From PALSA-1196 sp036833805 (GTDB taxonomy: Bacteria; Pseudomonadota; Gammaproteobacteria; Steroidobacterales; Steroidobacteraceae), in assembly GCA_036833805.1 (NCBI GenBank), contig DAITPA010000018.1, positions 1-30,580 of the forward strand: a stretch of DNA of 30,580 bases. The letters run 5' to 3'. Shown here in pieces: positions 8,387 through 16,126 of this stretch (the stretch's first letter is position 1; each line of letters starts with the position of its first letter). The position numbers and the translations under genes are program-made. The notes beneath the pieces were generated by a model. The model searched no databases. It was given only the letters and a program-made list of their open reading frames with translations, and had not been told where the DNA came from.

Positions 8387-9217
8387 GTGTCCGAGCGCTT
8401 CTCACCGGTGCTGTTCTCGATCCTGTGCTTTGGCATCGCCGTCCTTTACATCCCGATCCTGGTGCTGATCGGCTATTCCTTTAACGCCTCGGCGCTCGTG
8501 AATGTCTGGGGCGGATTCTCAACGACCTGGTATTGGGAACTCGTGCACAACCGCCAGATCCTAAATGCTGCCGCGCTGTCGCTCGAGATCGGCATTGTGG
8601 CGTCAACCGGTGCGGTGATCCTGGGCACGCTGGCTGCCATTTCTCTGACTCGCTATCGCACATTTCGCGGCCGACTGCTGTTGACGGGGATGGTGAATGC
8701 GCCGCTCGTCATGCCCGAGGTCATTACCGGCATCACGCAACTGCTGCTCTTTGTCGCGATGCTGCAGTCCTTCGGCTGGCCGCACCGCGGCTTCACGACC
8801 ATAATTATTGCGCACATCGGCTTTTGTACCGCCTATGTGACGATCACGGTGCAGTCACGCTTGCAGAGCGCCGATCGTTCGCTCGAAGAGGCCGCGATGG
8901 ATTTGGGGTCGGGCCCGGTGCGCGCCTTCATCGACACCACCCTGCCGATAATATCGCCGGCGCTCGCGGCTGGGTGGCTGTTGAGCTTCACCCTGTCGCT
9001 CGATGATCTCGTGATTTCGAGTTTCGTGTCCGGCCCGGGCGCAAGCACCCTGCCGATGGTGATCTACTCGAAGGTCAAGCTCGGCTTGAGTCCCGATGTG
9101 AATGCGCTCGCGAGCATCATCATCGTGGTGGTTGGCGGCTGTGTGATCCTCGCCGGCTATGTCATGCGCCGCGCCGAGCGCCAGCGTCTGCTTGAGATTC
9201 AAATGGCCGATCGCTGA
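8387..9217 (+). CDS. ABC transporter permease, PotI/PotC type
   Basis: The protein has 276 residues and about six membrane segments, beginning with ILCFGIAVLYIPILVLIGYSF. The EAA loop is EEAAMDLGSGPVRAFIDTTLP, and SFTLSLDDLVISSFVSGPG is the conserved stretch of PotC/PotI subunits. The start is GTG, two bases after the stop of the first permease. The pair forms the membrane channel of a polyamine-type importer. The frame ends 14 bases before the convergent HD-domain gene, and no terminator hairpin separates them. Confidence 0.92.
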   Translation: MSERFSPVLFSILCFGIAVLYIPILVLIGYSFNASALVNVWGGFSTTWYWELVHNRQILNAAALSLEIGIVASTGAVILGTLAAISLTRYRTFRGRLLLTGMVNAPLVMPEVITGITQLLLFVAMLQSFGWPHRGFTTIIIAHIGFCTAYVTITVQSRLQSADRSLEEAAMDLGSGPVRAFIDTTLPIISPALAAGWLLSFTLSLDDLVISSFVSGPGASTLPMVIYSKVKLGLSPDVNALASIIIVVVGGCVILAGYVMRRAERQRLLEIQMADR

Positions 9218-9231
9218 CGCACGCAGCGACG

Positions 9232-9807
9232 CTAGGGCAACGCAACGTAGCGCGGATCGTGCGGCGCACGCCCGAAAATGCGGTGTATCACCGCTTCAAA
9301 AGCCTCGAGCGGCTGGCTCGGATAACTGGGATCAAACGACGCCTGGTCCCAGCGCTCGCAAAAGCTCGCGCAGGCATTGAACCAAGGGTGCTCACGCAAG
9401 CGCTCGCGCGCGTTACGATCGCCGCCCATGTGATGCGCGTAGTAATAGGTTTGAAATAGGCCGTGCTGTTCGACGATCCATGTGACCTCGGCACGCACAT
9501 AAGGCCGGATGACGCCCGCGGCGACCTCGGCATGGTTATAGGGCGCAAGCTCATCACCGATATCGTGCACCAACGCTGCGGCGAGCATTTCCTCATCGGC
9601 GCCGTCATTGCGCGCACGCGTCGCGGTCTGCAGGCAATGCTCGAGACGGCTTACCCGGTAGCCCTCGAGCGAGTGGCCGAGCTTGCGCAGCGCGCCGAGC
9701 ACGCGCTCCGGCAGGGTACGCGCGTAATCGCGCTCCGAGCGGTCAAGCAACAGATAATCCTCGCGCGTGCCGTCCGCCATGCGGTTGAAGCTCACGACCT
9801 TTGTCAC
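9232..9807 (-). CDS. PhnZ-like HD-domain diiron oxygenase (phosphonate-degradation HD family)
   Basis: The protein has 191 residues with an HD fold. Likely metal ligands are H57 (LEHCLQTA), H81 and D82 (VHDIGD), H92 (YNHAEVA), H115 (VEQHGLF) and D154 (ERWDQ), the order expected for the mixed-valent diiron oxygenases PhnZ and TmpB, which cleave alpha-hydroxy phosphonates. The Tyr/Glu lid residues I recall from PhnZ are not obviously conserved: Y50 sits where the Glu would be. The GTG start has GAGGAG six bases upstream and overlaps the TGA of the preceding dioxygenase remnant as GTGA. The known partner of such proteins is a 2-oxoglutarate dioxygenase, here reduced to its ends. A hydrolytic HD function cannot be excluded. 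Confidence 0.75.
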   Translation of the reverse strand: MTKVVSFNRMADGTREDYLLLDRSERDYARTLPERVLGALRKLGHSLEGYRVSRLEHCLQTATRARNDGADEEMLAAALVHDIGDELAPYNHAEVAAGVIRPYVRAEVTWIVEQHGLFQTYYYAHHMGGDRNARERLREHPWFNACASFCERWDQASFDPSYPSQPLEAFEAVIHRIFGRAPHDPRYVALP

Positions 9808-10088
9808 GCGGCTCTCCTCTTGCGCAGCATGCGGTACAGATTTCGCGGACCGTCGATGTCAAGGTAGCAGCGCTGCAGATAACGCAGACCCGCGGCGGGG
9901 CGGATTGCCGGTGCAGACACCGCCACCAGTGCAGGCTCGAGGTCGAGATCCGACGGAGCATAAAGCCGCCGGCGCGTACTGCGATTGATGCGCGCCGCAT
10001 CTTGGCACTGCTCCCGCAACCACAGCGGATGAATGGCGAATGCCGATCCGTCACTCCTCGTGCGCGACAGCTCGTTGCGCGAAGTCAT
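9804..10088 (-). pseudogene. internally deleted gamma-butyrobetaine-hydroxylase-like dioxygenase
   Basis: This is a 94-residue frame with ATG at 10088 and GAGG six bases upstream. Residues about 14-55 (AFAIHPLWLREQCQDAA, RRLYAPSDLD) are the N-terminal domain that precedes the catalytic core in gamma-butyrobetaine hydroxylase and TmpA-type enzymes. Residues about 66-94 (GLRYLQRCYLDIDGPRNLYRML) match the extreme C-terminus of the same enzymes, including the conserved R..Q.CY.D.DG segment. The 250 or so residues between, with the iron ligands HxD...H, are missing, and the join lies near 9890-9915. The reading frame is kept across the join and into the GTGA overlap with the HD gene. It cannot be an active dioxygenase. 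A selected small protein is possible but less likely. Confidence 0.7.
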
Positions 10089-10113
10089 GCACAGCCTCAA
10101 GCGCGGTACTCCA

Positions 10114-11211
10114 TTATTCGGCGGTCTTGATGCGCGTCCAGGTGCGCGTGCGGATGCGTTCGGTCGCGGCGCTCACCTCAGTCGTGCGATACAGCCTTGC
10201 CTCGATAGCGGCTGTCGGATAGATCGTCGGGTCGCTCAAGATCCGCGGATCAACAAGCGCATTCGCGGCAAGATTGTCGTTACCGTAATGCAGCTCGTTC
10301 GTGATATCAGCGATTACGCGGGGCTCAAGTATAAAATTCAGAAACTGATAGGCAGCGTCAAGATGCGGCGCGCCGACCGGAATCAGAAGCGCATCATAGG
10401 CCACGTTCGCTCCCTCCTTCGGCACCGTGAAAGCAAGGTTCACCACCACGCCGGCTGCCTTGGCGCGAGCGCGCGCGGTTGCATAATCAGCGGAAAATGA
10501 CATTGCAATGCAGACTTCCTCGTTGGCTAGGCCGTTCATATATTCGGACGAGTCGAATGCGCGGATGTACGGCCGCACAGCCAGAATCAGCCGCTCGGCA
10601 GCTTTGAAGTCTTCGGGCTTGGTCGAATTCGGATTAATGTGCAGATAATTGAGAGCGAGCTGCAGCACATCCTCGGCCGAGTCGAGGAAGCTTACGCCGC
10701 AGTCGGCGAACTTGGAGATGATCTCAGGCTTGAACAGCATGTCGAGACTATCGAGCGGCGCGTTCGGCATGCGCGCTTTGATCATGTCGATATTGTAAGC
10801 AAAGCCGTTGATCGAATGCATATACGGCACGGCGTGCATGTTGCCCGGATCGTAAGCCGACTCCAGCGCGAGGATGTGGGGATCGAGATTCTTCCAGTTC
10901 GGAAGCCTGCGCTTGTCGAGCGTCATGTAGACGCCAGCCTTGATCTGCCGACTGAAAAAGTTCGCTGCAGTCGTCACGACATCGTAGTCCGAACCGCCCG
11001 CCATCACCTTGGCCTCGAGCATCGTGTCGGCATCGAACGTGTCGTAAATTACCTTGACGCCGGTCGCCTGCTCGAACTCGGCGATCGTGTTCTTGCCGAT
11101 GTAGTCCGCCCAGTTGTAGATGTTGAGCTGCTTGTCAGAAGCGCGTGCGGCATGCGGCACGAGCGCGACCAGCAGCCATATGAAGATCGCAGCAAGCAGT
11201 GAACGTTTCAT
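10114..11211 (-). CDS. PotF-like periplasmic polyamine-binding protein
   Basis: The protein has 365 residues with a Sec signal peptide (about 1-24, ending AARA). The mature part follows the PotF pattern closely: LNIYNWADYIG, YDTFDADTMLEAKVMAGG, LPNWKNLDPH, NYLHINPNSTKPED, VPKEGA, AYQFLNFILEP and IRTRTWTRIK. Aromatic W34 and acidic D242 and D273 are at positions that hold the amine in PotF. F239 replaces a Trp there (SFSAD against GWAGD in PotF, from memory), so the ligand may differ from putrescine. I chose ATG 11211 because of the signal peptide and GAAGGA four bases upstream; the frame is open to 11400. It starts 13 bases after the ThDP enzyme and should serve the permeases at 7446-9217. 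Confidence 0.9.
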   Translation of the reverse strand: MKRSLLAAIFIWLLVALVPHAARASDKQLNIYNWADYIGKNTIAEFEQATGVKVIYDTFDADTMLEAKVMAGGSDYDVVTTAANFFSRQIKAGVYMTLDKRRLPNWKNLDPHILALESAYDPGNMHAVPYMHSINGFAYNIDMIKARMPNAPLDSLDMLFKPEIISKFADCGVSFLDSAEDVLQLALNYLHINPNSTKPEDFKAAERLILAVRPYIRAFDSSEYMNGLANEEVCIAMSFSADYATARARAKAAGVVVNLAFTVPKEGANVAYDALLIPVGAPHLDAAYQFLNFILEPRVIADITNELHYGNDNLAANALVDPRILSDPTIYPTAAIEARLYRTTEVSAATERIRTRTWTRIKTAE

Positions 11212-11224
11212 GGAATCCTTCGCG

Positions 11225-12853
11225 TTAAGGTCCGCTTGGACGGATGAAGGGCCACGGCGACGTATCGCTGCCCGGCTCGCTTGGCACCTCGATGACGACG
11301 GGTGCGTCAAGGATAAGTGCTTGTTCGAGTCTAAGCTTAAGCTCTGCCGGGCTGCCTGCCCTGAAGCCAATGGCGCCAAAACTCTCGGCGAGCCGTACAA
11401 AGTCAGGGTTCACAAGCGCCTCGCCGATGAGGTGTCCGGCGAATGAAGTCTGTTGGTCGCGCAGCACATTGCCGAAGCAGCGATTGTTGAACACGATGGT
11501 GATGAGGTTGATCCTATTCTGCACGGCGGTTGCAAGCTCGGCGACTCCGAACATGAAGCCGCCATCGCCGTTGATTGAGATCACGACATTGTCCGGATTT
11601 GCAACCTTTACGCCGAGGGCCGTCATGAATCCAAAGCCCAAATTCTCCTGATAGCCGCCGGTCACATAGGTGCGCGGCTCGTACACCGGAAACCCGAAGC
11701 GCGCAGTGAACCCCACCTGGCAGATCTCTTCGACCAGAAAGCCGTCGCGCGGCAACAGCGCGCGGATCACATCGAGATAGCCAAGCTGCGGTTGTACCAC
11801 TTCGATCTCGCGACGCGACTCGGCTTTGATAAGCTCGAACTGCGCTTCGCGTGATGCGCGTTGCACCTTAGCCGCTTGCAGCGCCTCGACAATGGCGCGC
11901 ACGCCGAGCTTGGCGTCCGTGAGCAGCGCAACATCGGCTTTGCGGCGTGCAAATTCGCGCGGATCGATATCGATGCGCACGATCTTGATGCCGGGCGGAA
12001 ACGTTCGCCAGCGCAGGTATGCCAACTCCATGCGCGTACCGATCGCGATGACGACATCGCTCTTCATCCAGAGCTTGTAGGCGGCGGCAAATCCAAAGCC
12101 GTACGGCAGATCCTCGCCCACCACCCCACGGCCGCTGCGATGCGCGGTGACCGGCGCCTGGATCAAGCGCGCGAGCGCGAGAATCTCCGGTCCGGCGGCG
12201 AGTGCGCCTGCGCCTAAAATGATCATCGGGTTGCGCGCTGCCGCAATGATTTTGGCGGCCGCGGCAACGGCAGTCGGATCAGGCGGCGGCGGCGCCGGGG
12301 CACGCGCCGGCACGTCAAAATCAACGAGCGCCTGCACGCTGAAGATATCCCAGGGACACGCGAGCGCCACCGGCCGAGTGCGGCCGCTTGTCAACTGTTC
12401 GATCGCGGTTGCGAACAGCCGCGGCACGTCCGTCGGGTGATCGATGCGTTCAGCCCATTTCGTCAGTCCGCGCAGCAGCGCGAGCTGATCGGGCAGCTCA
12501 TGCAAAATGCCGTGGCCGCGGCCGATGCTCGCGGCCAGAATCTCGCCCGTCAGGCACAGCACCGGCGCATTGGCCGAATACGCCGTACAGAGCGCGGCGG
12601 CAGTGTTAAGCACACCGGGCCCCGGAACACAGGTATAGGCGCCGATCTTGCCGGTCGACTTCGCGTAGCCAAAGGCCATGTAGGCCGCACCCTGCTCATG
12701 CCGCGAGCCGATGAACCTGATTTCGTCGCGGCGTTCGTACAATGCGTCAAACAGGTGATAGGTGTGAACCCCCGGGATACCGAATATGGTGTCGACGCCG
12801 TTGCGAATGAGACATTCGACGATGGCTTGACCGGCGGTAACGACGTTCTGCAT
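11225..12853 (-). CDS. acetolactate-synthase-like thiamine diphosphate enzyme
   Basis: The protein has 542 residues with the three-domain ThDP fold. The N-terminal domain has VDTIFGIPGVHTYHLFDAL and the activating Glu in SRHEQGAAYMAFGYA. The C-terminal ThDP/Mg motif runs from GDGGFMFGV to VFNNRCFGN. It is a decarboxylase or carboligase. The closest named types by feel are acetolactate synthase-like proteins and the 2-ketoarginine decarboxylase AruI, but neither is certain. ATG 12853 is preferred over an upstream TTG at 12877 because conserved sequence begins just after it. It heads the operon with the binding protein, dioxygenase remnant and HD oxygenase, so it probably acts on an oxo-acid produced from the imported compound. 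No small regulatory subunit of acetolactate synthase is nearby. Confidence 0.85.
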   Translation of the reverse strand: MQNVVTAGQAIVECLIRNGVDTIFGIPGVHTYHLFDALYERRDEIRFIGSRHEQGAAYMAFGYAKSTGKIGAYTCVPGPGVLNTAAALCTAYSANAPVLCLTGEILAASIGRGHGILHELPDQLALLRGLTKWAERIDHPTDVPRLFATAIEQLTSGRTRPVALACPWDIFSVQALVDFDVPARAPAPPPPDPTAVAAAAKIIAAARNPMIILGAGALAAGPEILALARLIQAPVTAHRSGRGVVGEDLPYGFGFAAAYKLWMKSDVVIAIGTRMELAYLRWRTFPPGIKIVRIDIDPREFARRKADVALLTDAKLGVRAIVEALQAAKVQRASREAQFELIKAESRREIEVVQPQLGYLDVIRALLPRDGFLVEEICQVGFTARFGFPVYEPRTYVTGGYQENLGFGFMTALGVKVANPDNVVISINGDGGFMFGVAELATAVQNRINLITIVFNNRCFGNVLRDQQTSFAGHLIGEALVNPDFVRLAESFGAIGFRAGSPAELKLRLEQALILDAPVVIEVPSEPGSDTSPWPFIRPSGP

Positions 12854-13071
12854 CGGTGAAATTGCGTGCAAAGCCAACGCCGATCATACGCTAGCTTCGC
12901 GTCGCCCGACCCTTAATGCGACCGGCGCTGCGGCCAGCGCGGCGCTGTCAATCCGCGACGGCGCGTGCCTCGACTCACGGATGCTCAACTTCGGCAGCGC
13001 CGCACGTCAAGCTTTAGCGGCTACAAGCGAATTGCTTATGCCGGCTACGCGACTGAACGGTGCGGCGCGTC
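12854..13071. other. intergenic spacer with no recognised feature
   Basis: This spacer lies between the start of the ThDP-enzyme operon and the end of the phosphoesterase gene. It presumably carries the promoter of the ThDP operon, but no convincing -35/-10 pair, palindrome or small gene with a ribosome-binding site was found. Confidence 0.4.
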
Positions 13072-14202
13072 CTACGGTGCGCTAAAGACATCGGCTCCAA
13101 ACGGCCGCAGCTTCTTTTCAGCCGCAAACCCGAGCGGATCGACGCTGAAGAAGCCCGCGACTGAACGCAACAGCGAGTAGTGATTGTAAGACGCTCGTGA
13201 GGTCGTGCCCGGCTTGATAAACGGGGAAATCAGCACCGCGCCGATCCTGCCGCCCCCGGGTCCTTGCATTCCGGGCGGCTTGTTAGCGCCAGACAGACCT
13301 CGTTCGCCGCAGCATGCAGCCGAACCGTCGGGACCGCGGCCGTCTGATTCGTCAAATGTGATGATCAAAAGCCCGTCTTTCTTAAAGGCCGCCGAGCCGG
13401 TAATGAGCGGCACCCACTTCTGCAAAAAGGCGTCGACCGAGACGAGCCCGCCAGGTTGATGGTCAATGCACGGTGCATCATGTCCATCGTTGCAAAGATT
13501 CGGCGTGATAAATGCATAATTTGGCGCGCTCGCTGCGCCGCTGAGATCCTTTGACAATTGATACAGATTGACAATGTGCGAATCGCAGCGCGCCTGATCG
13601 TCGATGATGGTATGGAAATAAACGAACGGATTGTGCTTGACGGCATACTGATCCTCGGCGGTCGCGTGCAGCAGATTTTCCGTACTATTGACCGCGGAAT
13701 GTGCGCAGGTCGCGCTTTCCCGGGATGGATCCTTGCCCATGTCCTCCATGTATGCCTTCCAGGTAAAGCCTGCGCTCTCGAGCTCATCGGCAAGCGTCTT
13801 AACCATCTGCGGATACACGCAGCCCACTCCAAGCGCCTGGCCGTGCGCATCCAAAGCCGGCGAACTCAGTTGAAATTCGCTGTAGATCGGACAATCGCCC
13901 TGGGTTGACTCATTTGGCGCCTGACCGCTGATCAAGGCGATGTAATTGTCGAGGCTCCAGTGTCCGATGCCGTAATAATTCGGCAGCAGCACACCCTGCT
14001 TCGTAAGGTTTTGCGCCAGATACGGAGCCTGAGAGTCGCGCCCAAACGTCACATTGTAAGTCTGATTTTCGAGCACGATTAGGAACACGTGCCGCACTGG
14101 CGGCATGGCCGCGTCAGCCAGCCGCGGCAATAAGACACAGCAGAGGGCTGCTGCCAACGCTGTAAGGCTCCAAAGCGCGCGAGGTTTTCCTGTTCGATGC
14201 AT
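13072..14202 (-). CDS. secreted phosphoesterase (acid phosphatase/phospholipase C superfamily)
   Basis: The protein has 376 residues with a signal peptide ending LADA (about residue 31). The mature part opens with VRHVFLIVLENQTYN, whose Glu/Asn is the metal-binding start of the alkaline-phosphatase-fold phosphoesterase family that includes acid phosphatases of the AcpA/SapM kind. GHWSLDNYIALISGQAPN, LLIITFDESDGRGPD and YNHYSLLRSVAGFF carry the further metal-binding Asp and His residues. It should hydrolyse phosphate esters in the periplasm or outside the cell. ATG 14202 was chosen over TTG 14214 because it begins the signal peptide. It is monocistronic, with a broken gene upstream and 218 bases without a gene downstream. 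Substrate specificity cannot be inferred. Confidence 0.85.
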   Translation of the reverse strand: MHRTGKPRALWSLTALAAALCCVLLPRLADAAMPPVRHVFLIVLENQTYNVTFGRDSQAPYLAQNLTKQGVLLPNYYGIGHWSLDNYIALISGQAPNESTQGDCPIYSEFQLSSPALDAHGQALGVGCVYPQMVKTLADELESAGFTWKAYMEDMGKDPSRESATCAHSAVNSTENLLHATAEDQYAVKHNPFVYFHTIIDDQARCDSHIVNLYQLSKDLSGAASAPNYAFITPNLCNDGHDAPCIDHQPGGLVSVDAFLQKWVPLITGSAAFKKDGLLIITFDESDGRGPDGSAACCGERGLSGANKPPGMQGPGGGRIGAVLISPFIKPGTTSRASYNHYSLLRSVAGFFSVDPLGFAAEKKLRPFGADVFSAP

Positions 14203-14346
14203 GGCACCGTCCAATCAGTATGTGGCGGCCATCTTAAATCATTGAAACTTGGTTCGCGCCGCGGCCTGCGTCGCGCGTCATTACTGTAGCGCCACGTTAC
14301 GCAAAGCGCTGCCGGGCGATGATATCGTAACGTCGTTCTTTGGCGA

Positions 14347-14930
14347 TCAATGTGCGCTGCGCCGCGCGCTCTGCGCCGGGCGCGATCGCGCATTGCGCCC
14401 TTTGCTGAACTCCTCAATCATCTTGCGATTAAAGGCCGCAATGTCATCGGGCTTACGGCTTGAGGCAACCCCGTCGTCCACCAGCAGCTCGCGCTCGACC
14501 CACTCCACGCCCGCGTTCTTAAGGTCGGGTTTGAGCGATGCCTACGACGTGATGCTCCGCCCACGCACAACATCGGCCTCAACCAACGGCCACGGCCGAT
14601 GACAGATCAGGGCAACCGGCTTTCCGGAATCAAAAAAAACGCGCGCACAAATGCCAGCGCCTACGGCAGTTGGCGCAATGGGTCGGGGTTGGCGACGCCA
14701 CCAGGAAGGAGCAGACCGTCAAAGGATGCTGCATCGGCTTCTTCGAGCGGCACATCCCCAGAAAATTTATCTGCCTTATCGAAGTGCGCGCAGGCCTGCA
14801 CCTGCCCTTTGGCCGGCGAGACGATGAGGGTCGCGGCGCCGGCTTCATTAAGCACTTTCCTGGGCGCGGCCAATTGCACCTGCGCAAATCCATCCGCAAG
14901 CAAGATGGCGGCTATCATTCCGTTAAGCAT
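14347..14930 (-). pseudogene. PfpI/DJ-1-family gene with two nonsense codons and a frameshift
   Basis: Read leftward from 14930 the product is a DJ-1/PfpI protein (IAAILLADGFAQVQL, VSPAKGQVQ, LLLPGGVANPDPLR). A TAG at 14663-14661 interrupts it, after which ALAFVRAFF continues in the same frame. A run of eight T (minus strand, 14639-14632) then shifts the frame. The rest (DSGKPVALICHRPW, VEADVVRGRSITS) meets a second TAG at 14544-14542 where the family has Trp, and continues (SLKPDLKNAGVEWVERELLV, KPDDIAAFNRKMIEEF) to a TGA at 14347. The nucleophile motif CHGPW has become CHRPW. These independent lesions make real decay more likely than sequencing error. Members of this family act as proteases, deglycases or chaperones under stress. 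Confidence 0.85.
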
Positions 14931-15061
14931 GCTCGTCGCCGCGGAACCGATTGTCTGATGCTAGAAGTCAGCATTTAGCGTGCCGACAAAAGGTCTGCAA
15001 GGGCCGACCTGCACGTGGCGGCCCCCTGCTACAGAGCCGATCCTCGCATAGACCTTAGTGT

Positions 15062-15510
15062 TCACTTCTTATTATTCGGATCGCGCAGCCTCTGCGTGAA
15101 CCACCATTGGTGCTGTTCCAGATCACGCGCGCCGTAGCTGCGATCCGCCCAGTGCTCTTCGCCGTAGTCGTGTACGCACGGCTCGTGATCGATGCCGGCG
15201 CCTGCTGCGCGCGCGCGCAGTGCAAGTCCACGTCATCAACATAGACCATGACGGCCTGAGTGTTGGCGCCACCCAGAGACTGCGGACTGCGCGTGATGCG
15301 ACCGTGATCCGCGGCCTTACCCGCCTGTCCAACCATGATCACACCCTCGCCATACAGCAGCTCGGAGTGCTGTACGCGGCCTGCTTCCGTCAGAACCTTC
15401 AGACGCACTTCGAACCCGAATGCACGGCACAGCCAGTCGATGGCCCGCAACGCATCGTCATAAAAAATTGCAACGGCTATTCGCGGCCATCCCGCCGGTG
15501 TGTTTTTCAT
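15062..15510 (-). pseudogene. VOC-family (glyoxalase/bleomycin-resistance fold) gene, frameshifted at a (GC)6 tract
   Basis: The first part is a normal VOC/PhnB-like protein: GWPRIAVAIFYDDALRAIDWLCRAFGF, SELLYGEGVIMVG, VMVYVDDVDLHCARA. At the (GC)6 tract 15207-15218 the frame is lost. Two bases fewer (or one more) would continue as AAGAGIDHEPCVHDYGEEHW, then ADRSYGARDLEQHQWWFTQR, ending at a stop at 15062, which is exactly the conserved C-terminus of the family. As read, the frame instead runs to 15055 with a nonsense tail. The lesion may be a fixed mutation, slipped-strand variation at the repeat, or an assembly error. No substrate is inferred. It lies next to the PfpI pseudogene. Confidence 0.8.
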
Positions 15511-15629
15511 GGTGCCCCGCTCCGGTAAAAAAGCACTGTAGCCGAGCCCGGGGTAGCGGTCATCAAGCCCGCAGTGCCCGAAAAGCGTGCACGGCGATAG
15601 AACCCATAAGCGCCGCGTGAGCTTTGTCA

Positions 15630-15660
15630 GCGCGAACGGCGTTCGCGCGTTCTTTTCTTT
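15630..15660 (+). terminator. terminator-like hairpin upstream of the small lipoprotein gene
   Basis: GCGCGAAC (15630-15637) and GTTCGCGC (15641-15648) form a perfect 8-bp stem with a 3-base loop. The T-rich stretch GTTCTTTTCTTT follows directly on the plus strand. The form is that of a Rho-independent terminator or attenuator. No plus-strand gene ends just before it, so it may act on read-through or as a leader element for the gene at 15690. Confidence 0.4.
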
Positions 15661-15689
15661 AGCGGCTGAAGAAAATGTGGAGATCGACG

Positions 15690-15872
15690 ATGCATGTCCT
15701 TTCTAAGCTTCTGATTGCAAGCGGATTTTTATTGCTGGCCGGATGCGTGATAGCGCCGGTGGGCGCTCCTGCGGGCGTATACGTTGGGCCTGCGGCGGTG
15801 GGAGCGTACGTGGCCGTCAGGCCGTACCACTACGGCTATGGTCCGCGCTTCTACTACGGTCGTCGCTGGTAG
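15690..15872 (+). CDS. small Gly/Tyr-rich lipoprotein
   Basis: The product is a 60-residue protein with a lipoprotein signal: LLIASGFLLLAGC, the Cys being the lipidation site. The mature part is short and rich in Gly, Tyr and Val (VYVGPAAVGAYVAV, YHYGYGPRFYYGRRW). An ATG at 15690 has GGAG seven bases upstream, which decides it over TTG/ATG codons at 15675. Similar tiny exported proteins are common in proteobacteria and have no established role. It appears to stand alone. Confidence 0.7.
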   Translation: MHVLSKLLIASGFLLLAGCVIAPVGAPAGVYVGPAAVGAYVAVRPYHYGYGPRFYYGRRW

Positions 15873-16126
15873 GCCGAGAAGCGCACGGCAACTTCCGCGT
15901 TGGCGCGGCACGCCCGCACGCACCTGCTGAAACGCGGACGTCTGTGCGCCGTTGTTGTATCGAGCAGCGCGTACCGTGGCCCGCTGCGCCGCCACTGCCC
16001 GCCCTCTACTGTCCGGGAAGCTCACGAAGTCCCGGCAGGTCGAGCGGATGTCTCCGCGCGTTGCCACTGGACCTCAAACTCGTCTAGCAGTTGAATGCAC
16101 GAGTCGAGCAGCAATCCGAGGCGGCT
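15873..16126. other. intergenic spacer with no recognised feature
   Basis: About 250 bases separate the lipoprotein and AsmA-like genes. Both strands are open in places, but no frame has both a ribosome-binding site and recognisable protein sequence. No hairpin or operator was found. Confidence 0.4.

Noticed and set aside
12965..13180. 71-codon plus-strand frame in a spacer
   Set aside because: It lacks a ribosome-binding site, runs into the phosphoesterase gene and resembles nothing known.
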